Positions 32,480-44,685 are shown, numbered from the stretch's first letter. The stretch: DNA of 64,000 bases from Rhabdophis nuchalis (GCA_039707465.1 CM077651.1:23288019-23352018), one strand, 5' to 3'. Notes: generated by a model from the sequence alone, not told the origin. Translations and numbers: made by a program.

Positions 32480-33382
32480 TTGTTCAGTATACGCCAGTAT
32501 ACGCCATTGTCTCCAGTGAAGTAAAAAGGCTGCTACTCTGGCTCAAAAAATACTTTTAACAAACTTGAATTCACAATAGAGTCTCTGGTTAAAATTAGTA
32601 AATAAAGAAAGGCAATTCCCCTTTCACTTTTGAACAAACTGTAGTTCTTTAAGATTCCAAGCCAAAATAAACAATAGAAGAAATGAACATATTTTGTTTG
32701 TGATCCACACTTTAGCCTACAAGTAGCAGCACCATTTTCCCTTCTATTGTTTCAATCGTTACAATTTTTCTTGTTTCTTTTTGTTTCTTAGTTGATTCAA
32801 AAAGAGATCAAATTCTTAAATATTCTTAAGTGTAGTAGAGAAAAGAAAAAGATTTAAAAATCACACATACTAATGAAAAGGAAGAGATTTAGTTCATAGG
32901 TTGTAGACAAAAAAAAAGAAAATAGAAGAGGAAAAACTTACTCCGTTCCTTTTAAGAATTCTTCATAGGTTCCATTTAGAATATCAATTAAAGAAATTGT
33001 GATAACCCACTGACCAAGTCCTCCAATGCTTAATTCCGCCGCTTATTTTAATTTTTTGAAAGTTTCAACTTAATTTAAAAAGGTTTTATGGGCAATTTCT
33101 TTTAAAGCAGTCTCTTTTAATGCAATAAACATCTCACCAGCTAGAATCCACTTTCACTCCCACTTCCTTCTTTCTGGAGCCATCAGCAACTTTGCCAGCC
33201 CGGGTGAGGGGTGGGGGGGGCTGTCTGTTTACCGCAGATTTGAAGCCCTTCCTTTGGATCAAACAGGGACTTTGCGGTGTCCCTGTGATCAGCAAAGATT
33301 CATCTTCGTCTTTGCTGTCCCTGCAGGGCAGTTTAGGTCCAAATGGGGACCAAGTGTCGTATTGTCGCGACGTAGGCTCCTA
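32480..33382. mobile_element. 903-bp insertion with 15-bp target duplication
   Basis: The segment splits a CR1 copy and is flanked by perfect CCTCCAGAAGTTGTG repeats (32465-32479 and 33383-33397). It has no poly(A) or microsatellite tail at either end. GC-rich at its right end (33180-33380), AT-rich at its left. On the minus strand 33042-32941 is open for 34 codons (WVITISLIDILNGTYEEFLK) and ends at a GTAAGT. Source unknown; an L1-like 5' region is one possibility. Confidence 0.6.
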
Positions 33383-33531
33383 CCTCCAGAAGTTGTGAAT
33401 GCCCCAACACTGGAAGTCTTTAAGAAGATGTTGAATAGCCATTTGTCTGAAATGGTATAGGGTTTCCTGCCTAGGTGGGGGATTGGACTAGAAGATGTTC
33501 AAGGTCCCTTCCAACTCTGCTATTGTATTGT
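33383..33531 (+). mobile_element. CR1 3' end, right part
   Basis: Resumes the CR1 with the duplicated CCTCCAGAAGTTGTG and ends with GGTCCCTTCCAACTCTGCTA and a TTGTATTG tail. Confidence 0.85.
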
Positions 33532-33532
33532 A

Positions 33533-33690
33533 AGTAATCCTCAATTTATGATCACAATTGAATTTAAAATTTCTGTTACCAAGTGAGAAACTGGTTAACT
33601 GAGGTTTTCCCCATTATACCACCTTTCGTGACAGAGTTGTTAAGTGAATGGCACACTTATAATATCATAAATTGATTTTTCAGTATAATT
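33533..33690 (+). mobile_element. TIR element fragment, same family
   Basis: TAATCCTCAATTTATGATCA and GTTGTTAAGTGAATGGCAC match the left half of the family. Directly follows a CR1 end. Confidence 0.55.
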
Positions 33691-33768
33691 CTTTTAATCT
33701 TTGAAATATAATAAAGTCATTCATTTATTCAAGTGTAAAATGAAGGATTGGGATTGAAATAAACTTAC

Positions 33769-33841
33769 GTTAATGTGTCAAAGAGAAATCCTTGGACTTC
33801 ACTATCCTTATTATCTTCTTCTTCTGTTCTATTTCTTGTAG
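33769..33841 (-). CDS. UGGT2: UGGT2 exon 7
   Basis: Residues 249-272 plus two bases. ATRNRTEEEDNKDSEVQGFL contains an N-R-T glycosylation sequon, then the conserved EVQGFLF motif. It corresponds to the variable acidic loop of the family, which is shorter here than in human. Donor TTAAC|GTAAGT. Confidence 0.92.
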
Positions 33842-34250
33842 CTAAATATACACCAGAAGAAAATATGGCAACATATTCAGTTTGCAAATGATTGTTTTCC
33901 CACTCCAAAATGAGCAAAAGAAAATTATAGACAAGATTTCCATTAGAAAGAATCAGAAGCCTATGGTTGATATACATTACAATTCACATGGCTTCCATCT
34001 ACAAAAAAATACAAATTTACATTACTATATTAATTCTCAGTGTTGTGGCTACTTTTGCCATCTCCCCTCAAAAAGAACTAAGAGCATGTGTCTGGAAAAC
34101 AAATACTAGATGAATTATTGCTCCAATGTCATATTTTCCATTATCTTCAATTATCCATGGGGCTATGCAAAAGTTTACTGCCTCAATAACATGACACATA
34201 TTTTGTCTTAATATTTTTCAGTTATACCACAACGGGGAAGAAAAATATAC

Positions 34251-34347
34251 CTTCAGCTTGAGATTCATCCATTGCTTTGTACTCTGTACTCTTTATTGCA
34301 AGTTCCACACCATATCCGGACAAATACATCTTCTCTTTGCTACGTTT
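34251..34347 (-). CDS. UGGT2: UGGT2 exon 6
   Basis: Residues 217-248 plus one base. Contains MYLSGYGVELAIKSTEYKAM, one of the most invariant UGGT segments, shared by UGGT1 and UGGT2. Donor GCTGAAG|GTATAT. Confidence 0.95.
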
Positions 34348-34422
34348 CTGGATTAAGCATGCATAGTTTAAAAAAAGTATTATGAAATCATTGCTAAACA
34401 ATAGGTTTCCAGATACACACAG

Positions 34423-34446
34423 AGAAAGAGAGAGAGAGAGAGAGAC
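34423..34446 (+). repeat. (GA)n microsatellite
   Basis: Short AGAGAG run. Confidence 0.9.
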
Positions 34447-34836
34447 AGATCCAATTATTATTATTCGCTGTTTGAAATGGTACCTGTGTCATGATCAATG
34501 GGCTTGGGACCAGGTTATCTGAGGGAACATTTTCATCCGAGAATTTCTATCCATACAATCAGATCCAACAGACTTGGTGGGTGAGATTGGCAATGCTCCC
34601 AAAGTGTGCTGACTGACAAGGAACTAAAAGAACTTTTTTTGCAGTAGGCACTGACTTAAGGAATATTCTTCCCTCAGAATTAATTCATCAATCATCACGG
34701 CGGCTGTTTATACTTATTCATTTTATGGATGTTTTTAATTGTTTAATGTCTTTTATTTGATTTTAATTGCTTTAGTATTTTAGAATTGTAAGCTGCCCAG
34801 AATCACCTGGTTGAGTTGGGCAGCTATAGAAAATGA

Positions 34837-34884
34837 ATGAGTGAGTGAGTGAGTGAGTGAGTGAGTGAGTGAGTGAGTGAGTGA
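34837..34884 (+). repeat. (GAGT)n microsatellite
   Basis: About 12 GAGT units in UGGT2 intron 5. Confidence 0.95.
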
Positions 34885-35023
34885 AGTTTCGGTGTCTTCT
34901 GTAGAACACAATTTGGGAATCTAAAGAAAGATTTAAGTATTCAATGCTGCAGCACAATGGAAACTTGAAAGAAATCATTTTAATCTAATACTAGCTAACA
35001 ATAACATTTCCACATATACCTAC

Positions 35024-35198
35024 CTTGACAAAATGTCGGAGAATGTAAACAAATTCTCCCTTTTGGGCTTTTTCAGCTAAGACATTGTGAAATGTGGCAA
35101 AATCTTTGGTACCCACTTCAGCATAAAGGATTACGACCACAGCAGGTTCCTTGAGTACAGGGAATTTATGATCTCCTTTGAAGAGATATGGTTTGGGC
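35024..35198 (-). CDS. UGGT2: UGGT2 exon 5 (TRXL1)
   Basis: Residues 158-216, phase 2 to 0. It contains YLFKGDHKFP and VVVILYAEVGTKDFATFHNV, the TRXL1 core strand and the helix after it. No CxxC pair is seen, as expected for this non-redox thioredoxin-like fold. Ends LRHFVK|GTAGGT. Confidence 0.94.
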
Positions 35199-35900
35199 CT
35201 TTGATTAAGAAAAAAAGTATGTTCTGCTCAGTATGAATTATACTTCAGTAAATGTACCAAAAAGCGACAACTAGCAAAGTATGTCATCATGCAGTTCTAA
35301 AAGTTATCTACATCAAAGTTAGTCTTGTTGTGTTGATGAGTACTATCATATGATACTTTGATTGTAACTAGTTGTGGAATAGCATCAAAAAAAGCAATTT
35401 TATTTATTTTGCAACATGAAGTTATTAGAGATTAATGAACGATACCATCTGTAGTTGACTTATGCTTTGTTGAAAGTCCAATGCTAGAGGAAGAATATTT
35501 ATTCTCTTGAATAAAATGTGCCCCCTATCCATGTTGCCTATTTTGCTTGATGGCGAATCATATTATTTTGCACACAAAAAGAATATTGCTTCAGTGACCT
35601 GGATTTTACTCCATCTCCTTTCCATTTGTTTAAGCTATCACTGAGTGAAAAATATGTGTGTTGTGAGAGGTTAGTATTGATAAGCCTACTGGAGCAGAGC
35701 CAGCCAAAGTCAGGAAAACTTTTGGGAAAGAAGTAGCCTGCTCTTGGGGAGTCAAGAAATAGTAGGACTTTGATTAAATCTTAGTGGGCATCATGAGTAC
35801 TGTGTATCACTACATTTAATGTTCATTTTACCTGGGGTAAAGAGCTTAAAATGTGTTTATATTTTTAAAACAATTATTCAATATAGCTCACTACATTCAC
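35199..35900. other. UGGT2 intron 4, nothing recognised
   Basis: AT-rich, no repeats with definable ends. Confidence 0.5.
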
Positions 35901-36013
35901 CTTGATGGAGCTGTCATCAGAAGCTTCTTAATTTCATTAGTCTTACAGGTGCTTTTCCCATGGATAACCACAAAAGCATTGCATCCTTTTGGAGGTGGCT
36001 CAAGAACTGCAAT
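35901..36013 (-). CDS. UGGT2: UGGT2 exon 4 (TRXL1)
   Basis: Residues 121-157 plus two bases. Begins IAVLEPPPKGCNAFVVIHGK, matching the UGGT IAADEPPP.GCN block, then STCKTNEIKKLL. The acceptor is TATTAG|ATTGCAG; the nearer TTGCAG would break the frame. Donor CATCAAG|GTGAAT. Confidence 0.93.
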
Positions 36014-36992
36014 CTAATATTTCAACAATTACATTCAATGGCAATACACTCTCATTTCATATTGCAAATAATGAAGCCTACTTTGATGAAAACAGTTCAT
36101 CAACTGCTAGGTATCTTGTGTTTAAGTGCCAAGCAGGTGAGAGAAAAATTAATAAACATATTTAAAACCCAGGAAAGAACAATGCATCTATTTTTCCAGA
36201 CTCAGTCATCATCCATAACACTAGCCTAGCAAAAGAACAATAGAGAAGTTTTAAACAAATGGTTCAACATGCTTCCATAATTGCAGTGCACTTTAGAACG
36301 TAAAACTTTCAAAAGCTGATTTTATGAATTGCTGAAACTTACTTGAGGCTGGTGCATTTCTATACAGTTAATTATAAATATGACCTTCTTGAATGTCAGC
36401 CTCTATTGATTTTATTTTTTTTGAAAATTCGCACTACAGAGTAAGAACAAACTTGAAATTTACATCTTTAAAAGCAAAGTGGTTAATTCTAAACAATACA
36501 GGATTTTTTTTTCTGTATAGAAGCTCAGGTAGGTGGCGCTTTCTTTTCTGAAAAGACAGAGTTTCCTCAAAGTGTTGAAATCAAAGTTTTTCAAAACTTG
36601 GAAACAAGGGTGAATTTTACAAGGGGAACAATTTCCCCACCAATGGGACACTAGAAGTTGTAATTCAGTGTCTGATGTCTGGAATGACATCAGTCTCTAT
36701 TCTTAGCTTTATAAGATACTCACATGGTTCAACTAAGAGGTACCAAACTGCACCTTCCCTGACTCCTCCATAATATATAAGATGAAGAGAACTTATATTC
36801 GGAGTAATATAGGTTCTCCTGCATTATAGAGGGCAAGTGGAAATCTATTTCTCACCAACTCTGAATGAAGTCCTGGAGGAAAAGGTCATTCAGATGCCTG
36901 CTTCTTGGCCTATTTCCACTTAGGACTCCTCTTGGCTAAGGACTGGTGCTTACAAGGTAGCCTTCACAGGTAGATTAAGTGAACCATTGAAG
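36014..36992. other. UGGT2 intron 3, nothing recognised before the hAT element
   Basis: No coding or RNA motif. Confidence 0.5.
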
Positions 36993-37249
36993 CAGTGGTG
37001 AAATTCAAAAAAATTTACTACCGGTTCTGTGGGCATGGCTTGATGGGTGTGGTGCGGCTTGCTGGGCGTGGCTTGGTGGGCATGGCAAAGGAAGGATACT
37101 GCAAAATCTCCATTCCCACCCTACTCTGGGGCCAACCAGAGCTGGCATTTGCCGGTTCTCCGAACTACTCAAACGTTCTGCTACCAGTTGTCCAAACTAC
37201 TCAAAATTTCCACTACCGGTTCTCCAGAACCTGCTGGATTTCATCCCTG
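36993..37249. mobile_element. hAT MITE, 7/8 TSD
   Basis: Ends CAGTGGTGAAATTCAAAAA and CTGGATTTCATCCCTG, TSD CATTGAAG / CATTTAAG. Confidence 0.85.
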
Positions 37250-37406
37250 CATTTAAGTCATCTAAACCGCACGGCATACATGTGCAAGAGAATTGCTTGC
37301 TGAGTGAAGTAAAGGGAGCTGTTTCTATTTGAGGTGGTTCATAGGACATAACCTGAGAACTGTAACCAAACACAGGTTCCTAGCGTGAACAGCCAATTTT
37401 ACACAC

Positions 37407-37537
37407 CTGCTGAGACATCTGGATAGTTGGGGAAAATGCCCGCAAGGAAAGAGAAAATTTCAGAAGATTAATCTGCAAATTTGACAGGAACTGCCCAGCT
37501 TTCTTCAGGAGTAAGTCATAATAAGAATATTCTGAGA
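37407..37537 (-). CDS. UGGT2: UGGT2 exon 3 (TRXL1)
   Basis: Residues 77-120, phase 1 to phase 0. It reads VSEYSYYDLLLKKAGQFLSN and continues to SPTIQMSQQ, close to the UGGT2 form and clearly different from UGGT1. Acceptor ACAG|TCTCAG; donor CAGCAG|GTGTGT. A second AG six bases in (TCTCAG) would also keep a readable sequence but would lose the conserved SE residues and the phase. Confidence 0.93.
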
Positions 37538-37679
37538 CTGTATTAAAAAAAGAAAAAGGAATATAAGTGAAATATAAAGTATCTGGGAAAAACAAACTAT
37601 TTCTTGTGCTAAACTTTCAATATCAGCAGCTTGCCAACACAGTGAACAACTTTATAGTTGGTGTACACAGTGTACAACT

Positions 37680-37858
37680 TTATGCAAACTCCTGAGCTCC
37701 ATTTTTGGCTGCAATAGCCTCCTGCAATCCACTGCCAGTGTAAACAGAGCTTGGGAGGGCTGCCTGTGACCCTCCCAAGCTGCATTTTCACTAGCACAGG
37801 CACCACAGCTGGTCCTTCACTGTTTCTAGATCCAGGCCCCAAGCTTTAAGTTTGACAC
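37680..37858. mobile_element. hAT fragment, right half
   Basis: CTGAGCTCCATTTTTGGCTG and TAAGTTTGACACTTCTG match the right half of the element at 61511-61858. Left end not found. Confidence 0.55.
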
Positions 37859-37867
37859 TTCTGTTCT

Positions 37868-39743
37868 AGTAATAATAATAATAATAATAATAAAACTGAA
37901 TTTATTAACCGCTCCCTCTCCCCACAGGGACTCGGGGCGGTGCACAGGGAGAATAAAAACCATAAATATACAAAAATACATACAATTTAAAACAGATTAA
38001 ACAAACTCCTGTGCTAAAATCCCATTAACTAAAAATCCCCACTCAATATAAATAAACAATTAAAAAACCCATAGAGAGAGAGACTACCCTAGGCCGGCCA
38101 GGCGGAAAAGATGTGTCTTTAGTTTCAGGCGGAAGGAGCGGAGGTCCGTGGTCGTTCTAATATCGGGGGGAAGGTCGTTCCAGAGGGCCGGGCCCGCCAC
38201 AGAGAGAGCCCTTCCCCTGGGCGTCGCCCGCTGACAAAGTCTAGTGGACGGCACCCGGAGAAGTCCCTCTCTGTGGGAGCGAATCGGCCGTGAGGATGTG
38301 TGAGGCAGGATCCGATCCCGCAGGTAGCTAGGTCCCGAGCCATGGAGCGCTTTAAAGATGATAACCAGCACCTTGAAGCGCACCCGGAAGACGACAGGCA
38401 GCCAGTGCAGCTCGCGCAAGAGCGGTGTTACATGGGTAAACCTAGTGGTTCCCATAATTGCTCGCGCGGCTGCATTCTGAACTAACTGAAGCCTCCGGGT
38501 GCACCTCAAGGGGAGCCCCATGTAGAGGGAGTTACAGTAGTCCAGTCGGGATGTCACGAGGGCATGAGTGACTGTGCGAAGGGCGTCCCGATCCAATAGG
38601 GGGCGCAATTGGCGAACCAGGCGAACCTGGTAAAACGCCCTCCTGGCCACGGCTGTCACTTGCTCTTCCATAGACAGCCGGGTATCCAGGAGGACTCCCA
38701 AATTGCGCGCCCCATCCACAGGGGCAAGATGTTCGCCCCCTATGGCCAGCGTTGGAGAAAGCTGGTTGAATCGGGCAGCCGGAAACCACAGCCACTCGGT
38801 CTTGGTCGGGTTGAGCCTGAGTCCGTTACTTCCCATCCAGATCCGCACGGCTTCCAGGCACTGGCACATCACCGCTACGGCATCGTTGGGGTGGTTTGGG
38901 GTAGATATATACAGCTGAGTGTCATCAGCGTAGAGATGGTACTCTACCCCAAAACCACGGATGATCTCACCCAGCGGCTTCATGTATGCATTAAACAAGA
39001 GAGGCGAGAGGACCGACCCCTGAGGCACCCCACATGTGAGGGGTCTCGGGGTCGACCTCTGCTCTCCTGCCAACACAAATTGCGATCGGCCAGAGAGGTA
39101 GGAGGAGAACCACCGTAAAACGGTGCCTCCCACCCCCAACCCCCCCAGCCGATGCAATAGGATACCATGGTCGATGGTATCGAAAGCCGCCGAGAGGTCT
39201 AATAGGACCAGGATGGAGGAACAACCCCCATCCCTGGCCCTCCAGAGATCATCCACCAACGCGACCAATGCCGTCTCGGTGCTATGCCCGGGCCGAAAGC
39301 CGGACTGGCGCGGATCTAGATAATCAACTTCCTCCAGGTGACGGGGAAACTGTTGTGCCACCACACTCTCAACAACCTTCGCCAGAAAGGGAAGGTTGGA
39401 GACGGGACGATAGTTGGTTAAAAGAGCTGGGTCCAAAGAGGGCTTCTTAAGGAGGGGCCTCACCATAGCCTCTTTTAGGGAAGCAGGCAAGGAACCCTCA
39501 CTCAAGGATGCGTTGACAACCTCTTGGAGCCAGCCTCGTGTCACCTCCCAGGATGCCAGTACAAGCCAGGAGGGACACGGGTCCAATAAACATGTGGTGG
39601 CTCGCAGTCTTCCACGTAACCTGTCCATATCCTCGGAAGCAAGTGGATCTGCACTGAACAGAGAGCTGGGATTTCCCAACTTTATGTTTCTATGTGGTTG
39701 AGCCCAAGGCAGATACGAAATCCCTTTGTATAATTTCAACAAT
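37868..39743 (-). mobile_element. CR1 non-LTR retrotransposon with open RT frame
   Basis: A 5'-truncated CR1-type LINE in UGGT2 intron 2, same strand as the gene. The frame 39742-38084 is open for 552 codons: reverse-transcriptase motifs LTNYRPVSNLPFLAKVVE, GFRPGHSTETALV, LDLSAAFDTIDH, GVPQGSVLSPLLFN and the catalytic YADDTQLY, then the C-terminal LPPDIRTTTDLRSFRLKLK. CR1 sequence seems to begin near 39690, so the endonuclease domain is missing. The 3' end is a (TTA)n run at 37868-37896, usual for this lineage. Lack of stops suggests a young copy. Confidence 0.9.
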
Positions 39744-40614
39744 TGCTTTTATTGTTGTCATTATTTTACTATTTGCCTGGTTCTCCAAAAATATTTCAAC
39801 AAACTGTTGACATTTTAGGTAACTGTAATCCTCTCACAGAACTGTAATCCTCTCACAGATTGGGTAGATTAAAAGTGGAAAAATAAATTATCAAATGAAA
39901 AAAAAAACTATAATGTGGAGGAAGAGACAACATGAAGGTTCACACGTAAAAGTGAAAACCTACGAGGTGGAATTCATGGCAGGATAAACTGAAGGAAATG
40001 AAACAGGAATTTTGTTTCCATAAACTGATTATGGACATGCCTCTCTTTTCACAAATAGCAATTACAATTCCAAACCTAACTGAACACCTGGGCAGGTCCT
40101 GAAGGACTAACAATTAAAACGAAAACACCAACCTCACAACAATTGAAACATTAAATTACGGTTGCTTTATTGAATAAAGCATTTTGAGCGTGTAACAATT
40201 TGATACAAGAATGAGAGAATATCTAATCCAGGACACACTTTATGTCTCAAGTTCACCCACTACATCTTGGCTGTTCTTTCTTTGACTTTACATACTGAAA
40301 AAATGTAGAGTTCTAGGAAATGAAAGGAAATTGTGAGTGTGTTTAGTTTCTTGCCTCCTAACTTTAGATAAGTGTGATAAAAAATCTCCCTTGAGTCAGC
40401 GAACATGCTCATATAGTTTTTTGGCAACAAAATAGTACAGAAGTTGTTGTTTCTTCCTTTCTTCAGTACCCAATCTAGCCTACAGCCCTTAGCACTTCCT
40501 GATATTCTCACATTCCAGTATTAACTGTGTTTGCTTATTATTTTCAGTATCAGCCAAGATCAGATTGGTTTTGCTACTAGTTGGTACTCCCAATATGTAA
40601 TCTGTTATAATCCA
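39744..40614. other. UGGT2 intron 2 beyond CR1, unassigned
   Basis: A tandem CTGTAATCCTCTCACAGA duplicated unit at 39822-39860; nothing else. Confidence 0.5.
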
Positions 40615-41210
40615 ACTAGCTGGATATCCGTGCTTCGCGACAAAACTATGTGATCAGGCAATGCCGGAAAAATCTGGTTAACTCTGGTTCAATCCGTTGG
40701 CTCAGGGGTGGTCAGTGATTGAAACACATAAGGGAATATTGCTCCCACCGCCTTGAGTCTGGAAGCAGTTCCATAGGTGGAAGGCAGAGACATTTTGATG
40801 AAGTACTAACGTCTAGTACTGTAAGGAGCCCCAATCCGCTCCTGAGTGAAGGAGTGGAACATCTGCCAGTTTGAACTGAGGTAACAGAATGTGAGGCAAC
40901 TGGCAGTTGGAACAAAGATCTTTTCAGGTGGGGAGGGGGAGTAGAATGTCTAATACCTTAGCATCAGAGCGTGTTAATATAAGGCAACTGGTAGTTGGAA
41001 CAGATTTCTTTTCAGGTGAGGAAGGGGAGTAGAACTCTTTAGCATCAGAGCATGTTAATTACTGTATACGAAATACTAAGGATCTGATGGTCATTTCAAA
41101 AAATCCTTTCTTAGTGAGGATCTACAAGCCAAGAGGAACATATGTGCCAAATTTCAAGTTTGTAGGCCTTACGGTTCTGGATATTTCATGATGAGTGAGT
41201 TGTATTTGGC
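40615..41210 (+). mobile_element. retroposon with GATA/GACA tail
   Basis: ATATCCGTGCTTCGCGACAA near the left and ATGTGCCAAATTTCAAGTTT / GGCCTTACGGTTCTGGATAT near the right form an interspersed unit whose end runs straight into the tetranucleotide array. The same kind of unit is common in squamates. Confidence 0.45.
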
Positions 41211-41379
<169 letters not shown>

Positions 41380-42689
41380 AAAGATTCCATTGAATCTAGA
41401 AATGGATGTAAGTGGAGAATCCTATAATATGTGCTGAGCATTTCCATTATACTATCTCTGGAAGCTGACAATTTGTTACAGGTTGGCTGAATTTAATTTT
41501 GAATCTGATAAGAACTGAGATAAAAAATAACTTTACAGCTTTATTAAAATAAATATTTTTCCTAATATTCAAGAAAATCCATAATTACATGAATTAGGAG
41601 ATAATTAGAAGCATAATCTGATCACAATCAGCATGATTAAAAGAGTCTGCAACATTCTGAACATTTGACCATAATTCTCACTTTTGATTCCCATAGCAAA
41701 AATATTTTTTTGAAAAAATCTCTTTATAATAATGTTTCAGCCGTCAAGAAATCTGACTAATCCATTCCCAGTATCTGGGATTGACTAAATACAAAACACA
41801 GCAAGGCAAATCTCTCAAATACAATCACAACGTATTCTTAAACTTTGAATAATAAAGTATATTATTAAACCTAGTCAGTTCTGGCATTCAGGGCACAGCA
41901 AAATAGTTTGGTTAAAGAGGAAGGATCTAAAGAAAGAAACAATTGGCCAGCCAAGTGTCAGCAACCAGAGATGAGAAGTGACAGGAACAGCAGATAACTA
42001 ATGAAAACATTACAGGGGACAAAATGCCATCTGAATGCCCTATAAAGAGAGTGGGAACTACCCGTTTGAAGTTTAAGAAATAAACATGACAACCCATAAA
42101 ATAAGTATAAAAACACAGCATGAATGATTTAAGGGGGGGAATCACACATTCCTTCATTAAATCATTCATTCATTCATATACTCCCAATTCCAAAATTCTG
42201 AAAGTTTAAAAAAGATAGATGTCATAAAAACCAAGATCAATAAAAATTAGAAAAATCAGAAGCTTAGCTTCACCAAAAAAATCAATACATACACATACAA
42301 AACAAAGGCCTACTTGAACAAAATCATTTGTACTACTTTGTTGAAACCGTACAATGATTTACTTAGGCAAGCCTCCAGAGGCATGGTTTGGCACAATACC
42401 GTCTTATGTTATGTTTGTATAATGTTCTACATGTTGTTTTGTTCACTGATAGAGAATTTGAGAGCAATTTACAACTCATTCTTTTCCTAAGGCAACATAG
42501 AGGATGGGAACAATCATTCCCTAATGGTAGTCACAGCAATTGTTGCTACTCACAGAAATAAATGTACAGGCACATATGTCCCAATTCACACAGGTTCATC
42601 CTTTCAAAGGAAAAATAAGCCACTCTTACATCCACCGAAGAAACTCGTTCAGACCCGAAGTTATGTGCGGTGGAGTTGGGCTGGGACAA
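41380..42689. other. UGGT2 intron 2, unassigned
   Basis: AT-rich DNA with short (CATT)n at 42161-42175. No gene evidence. Confidence 0.5.
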
Positions 42690-42768
42690 CAGCTGGCGTG
42701 CCTGCAGAGAGGGCTCTGCGTGCTGCCTATGGCACGCATGCCATAGGTTCGCCATTGTGGGTGTAGAT
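42690..42768. mobile_element. hAT right-end fragment
   Basis: GCCTATGGCACGCATGCCAT and AGGTTCGCCATTGTG correspond to the right end of the 11862-12235 family. Confidence 0.5.
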
Positions 42769-42925
42769 ACTCCTGCTTGTGCAGGGAGTCAGATTAGTCC
42801 ATGTAAAATGTCTGAAGGTCATCTTCAGGGTTCCTTCCAACTCTGTTATTGTATGTTTCATACTGAAATCCAGATTTAAATTATGTAGCCATTCATATAA
42901 AGATTTGACAATGTATATTGCTTAC

Positions 42926-43008
42926 CTCCTTTTTGATATATTGTTAGTTCTTTCACCGTTTCCAAAAACTGCCAGAATTTCTCATTGCTTTCTTCTGCAA
43001 TGAATTCA
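42926..43008 (-). CDS. UGGT2: UGGT2 exon 2
   Basis: Residues 49-76, starting with the third base of a Ser codon split with exon 1 and ending phase 1 at GGAG|GTAAGC. The peptide EFIAEESNEKFWQFLETVKE matches the UGGT2 N-terminal helix that opens TRXL1. It is separated from exon 1 by a 5.6-kb intron carrying a SINE, a CR1 and a TIR element. Confidence 0.93.
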
Positions 43009-43088
43009 CTGTTAAATATATATATTTGAAAAATTAATATAGCTCATAACAGATACATTTTTTAAAAATCTAAATATTTATAAGAATG

Positions 43089-43495
43089 TACAGAGAGTCC
43101 TTGACATATGATGGGTCGTTTAACAACAGTGTGAAGTTACAACAGACACCCCCCCCCCAACAAAACGTACTTGGTATTACCTGGTTCCAAAGTTTTGATG
43201 GCTTCCACCTTCCCTGCAGTCATGCAACCATATTTTGAATACTTGGCTATTTGTTCACATTTACAGCTGTTTGCAACATCCCATGGTGACATGACTGCAA
43301 TTTACTATTTTTGTCAAAAACTGGCTTTTACTTCAGTTTTCTGCAAAAATGCTCCATATCAAACAATGCAGCATTCATTTAGTAATTACCACAAAAAAGT
43401 TCTAAATTTCGATCCAGTCATATGAGGACCCACTTTACGACCGTCATAACATCTCACTGTAATGGGAAGGTTCCATTATGGTTGTATGTCAGTGA
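43089..43495. mobile_element. related inverted-repeat element
   Basis: AGTCCTTGACATATGATGGG at the left and, reversed, AGTCACTGACATACAACCA at the right, with a CATCCCATGGTGACATGACT core. Resembles the GTAGTCCT family but is distinct. Confidence 0.5.
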
Positions 43496-43781
43496 CTATA
43501 CATAATCTACCATTGATTTTGAAAGGAAAAATAAAACGTTTATTTTGTAAGTCAAAATACCTCATTAAATTTTCAAAATTCGAAAAACTTTCCAACTATA
43601 TAGCTCTCTTTAGAATGTTTTCCATACTACAGGCTAATAATTCAAGTGAAGGTGCTGAAAAAAAGATATATGTAACTCTATTGTATTGAAGTCAAAAGAA
43701 CTGAAGGCGGTCAACAGGTCTTTGATCCTGTAAAATGCATCTTAATAGTTTTCAGCTGGCCGAGAACCCACTAGACAAGTA

Positions 43782-44685
43782 CCGTATTTTTCGGAGTATA
43801 AGACGCACCTTTTTTCCTCTAAAAAGAGGCTGAAAATCTGGGTGCGTCTTATACATAGAACACAGCATTTTTTTTGCCTCCTGGACCCCCCCTCCCTTCA
43901 CCAAACTGGCTGTGCATAGCCTTACGGAGGCTTCCAGAGAGCTCCTGGGGGCTGGGGAGGGCAGAAATTGGCCTTAAACAGGCCATTTTGTGCCCCCCAC
44001 AGCCCTCAGCAGCACTCTATAAGCCTCCATAGGGCTATGAATGCAATTTATTTGACACAAAAATGGCCCATTTTCGCGATAAATGGGCCGGTTTTTGCTC
44101 ATTTTTGACCCCCACTCCACCCCCCCCAGGAGCACTCTGCAAGCCCCCCCCCCAAGGCTAGTCATGCTTTTTATTTGAAGAAAAATGGCCCTATTTTGGA
44201 GAGGTTTGCCGAGTGCAAAGGCTCCCCCCCCCACCTTTCGGAAGGCTTTTTAACTGTTTCTGTGCCAGCAGAAACCAAGTCTTAAGGTTTGTCAGCGATT
44301 TCCTTCTCCAGGACATGGATAAATACACCTGGAAACATCAACCTACCTACCTTCTCTCTCTCTCTCTTCCTACCTACTGTATTTCTCTCTCTCTCTATTT
44401 CTCTCTCTCTATCCTACCTACCTACCTACCTACCTACCTATACACACTTCTTTCTCTATATATATATCCCTTTACCTACCTACCTATCTACTCTCTCTTT
44501 CCCTACCTACCTACTGTATTTCTCTCTATTTCTCTCTCTCTCTCTCTCTCTCTATCCCCTTATCTACCTACCTATCGTATTTCTCTTTCTTTTTCTCCCT
44601 CTCTATCCCTCTATCTACCTACCTACTTTTTTTTGTAATTTGTCTCTTCAAAACCTTGGTGTGTCTTATACTATGAAAAATACGG
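43782..44685. mobile_element. TA-flanked TIR element with internal tetranucleotide arrays
   Basis: Ends CCGTATTTTTCGGAGTATAA and reversed CCGTATTTTTCATAGTATAA, TA at 43780-43781 and 44686-44687. Same family as 8525-8903 but 904 bp. Most of the extra length is (CTAC)n and (TCTC)n tracts at 44340-44630. Confidence 0.8.

Noticed and set aside
32941..33042. Possible extra UGGT2 exon (minus strand, ends at GTAAGT)
   Set aside because: Exons 7 and 8 join in phase with family length, and the peptide does not match UGGT. It lies within an inserted element.
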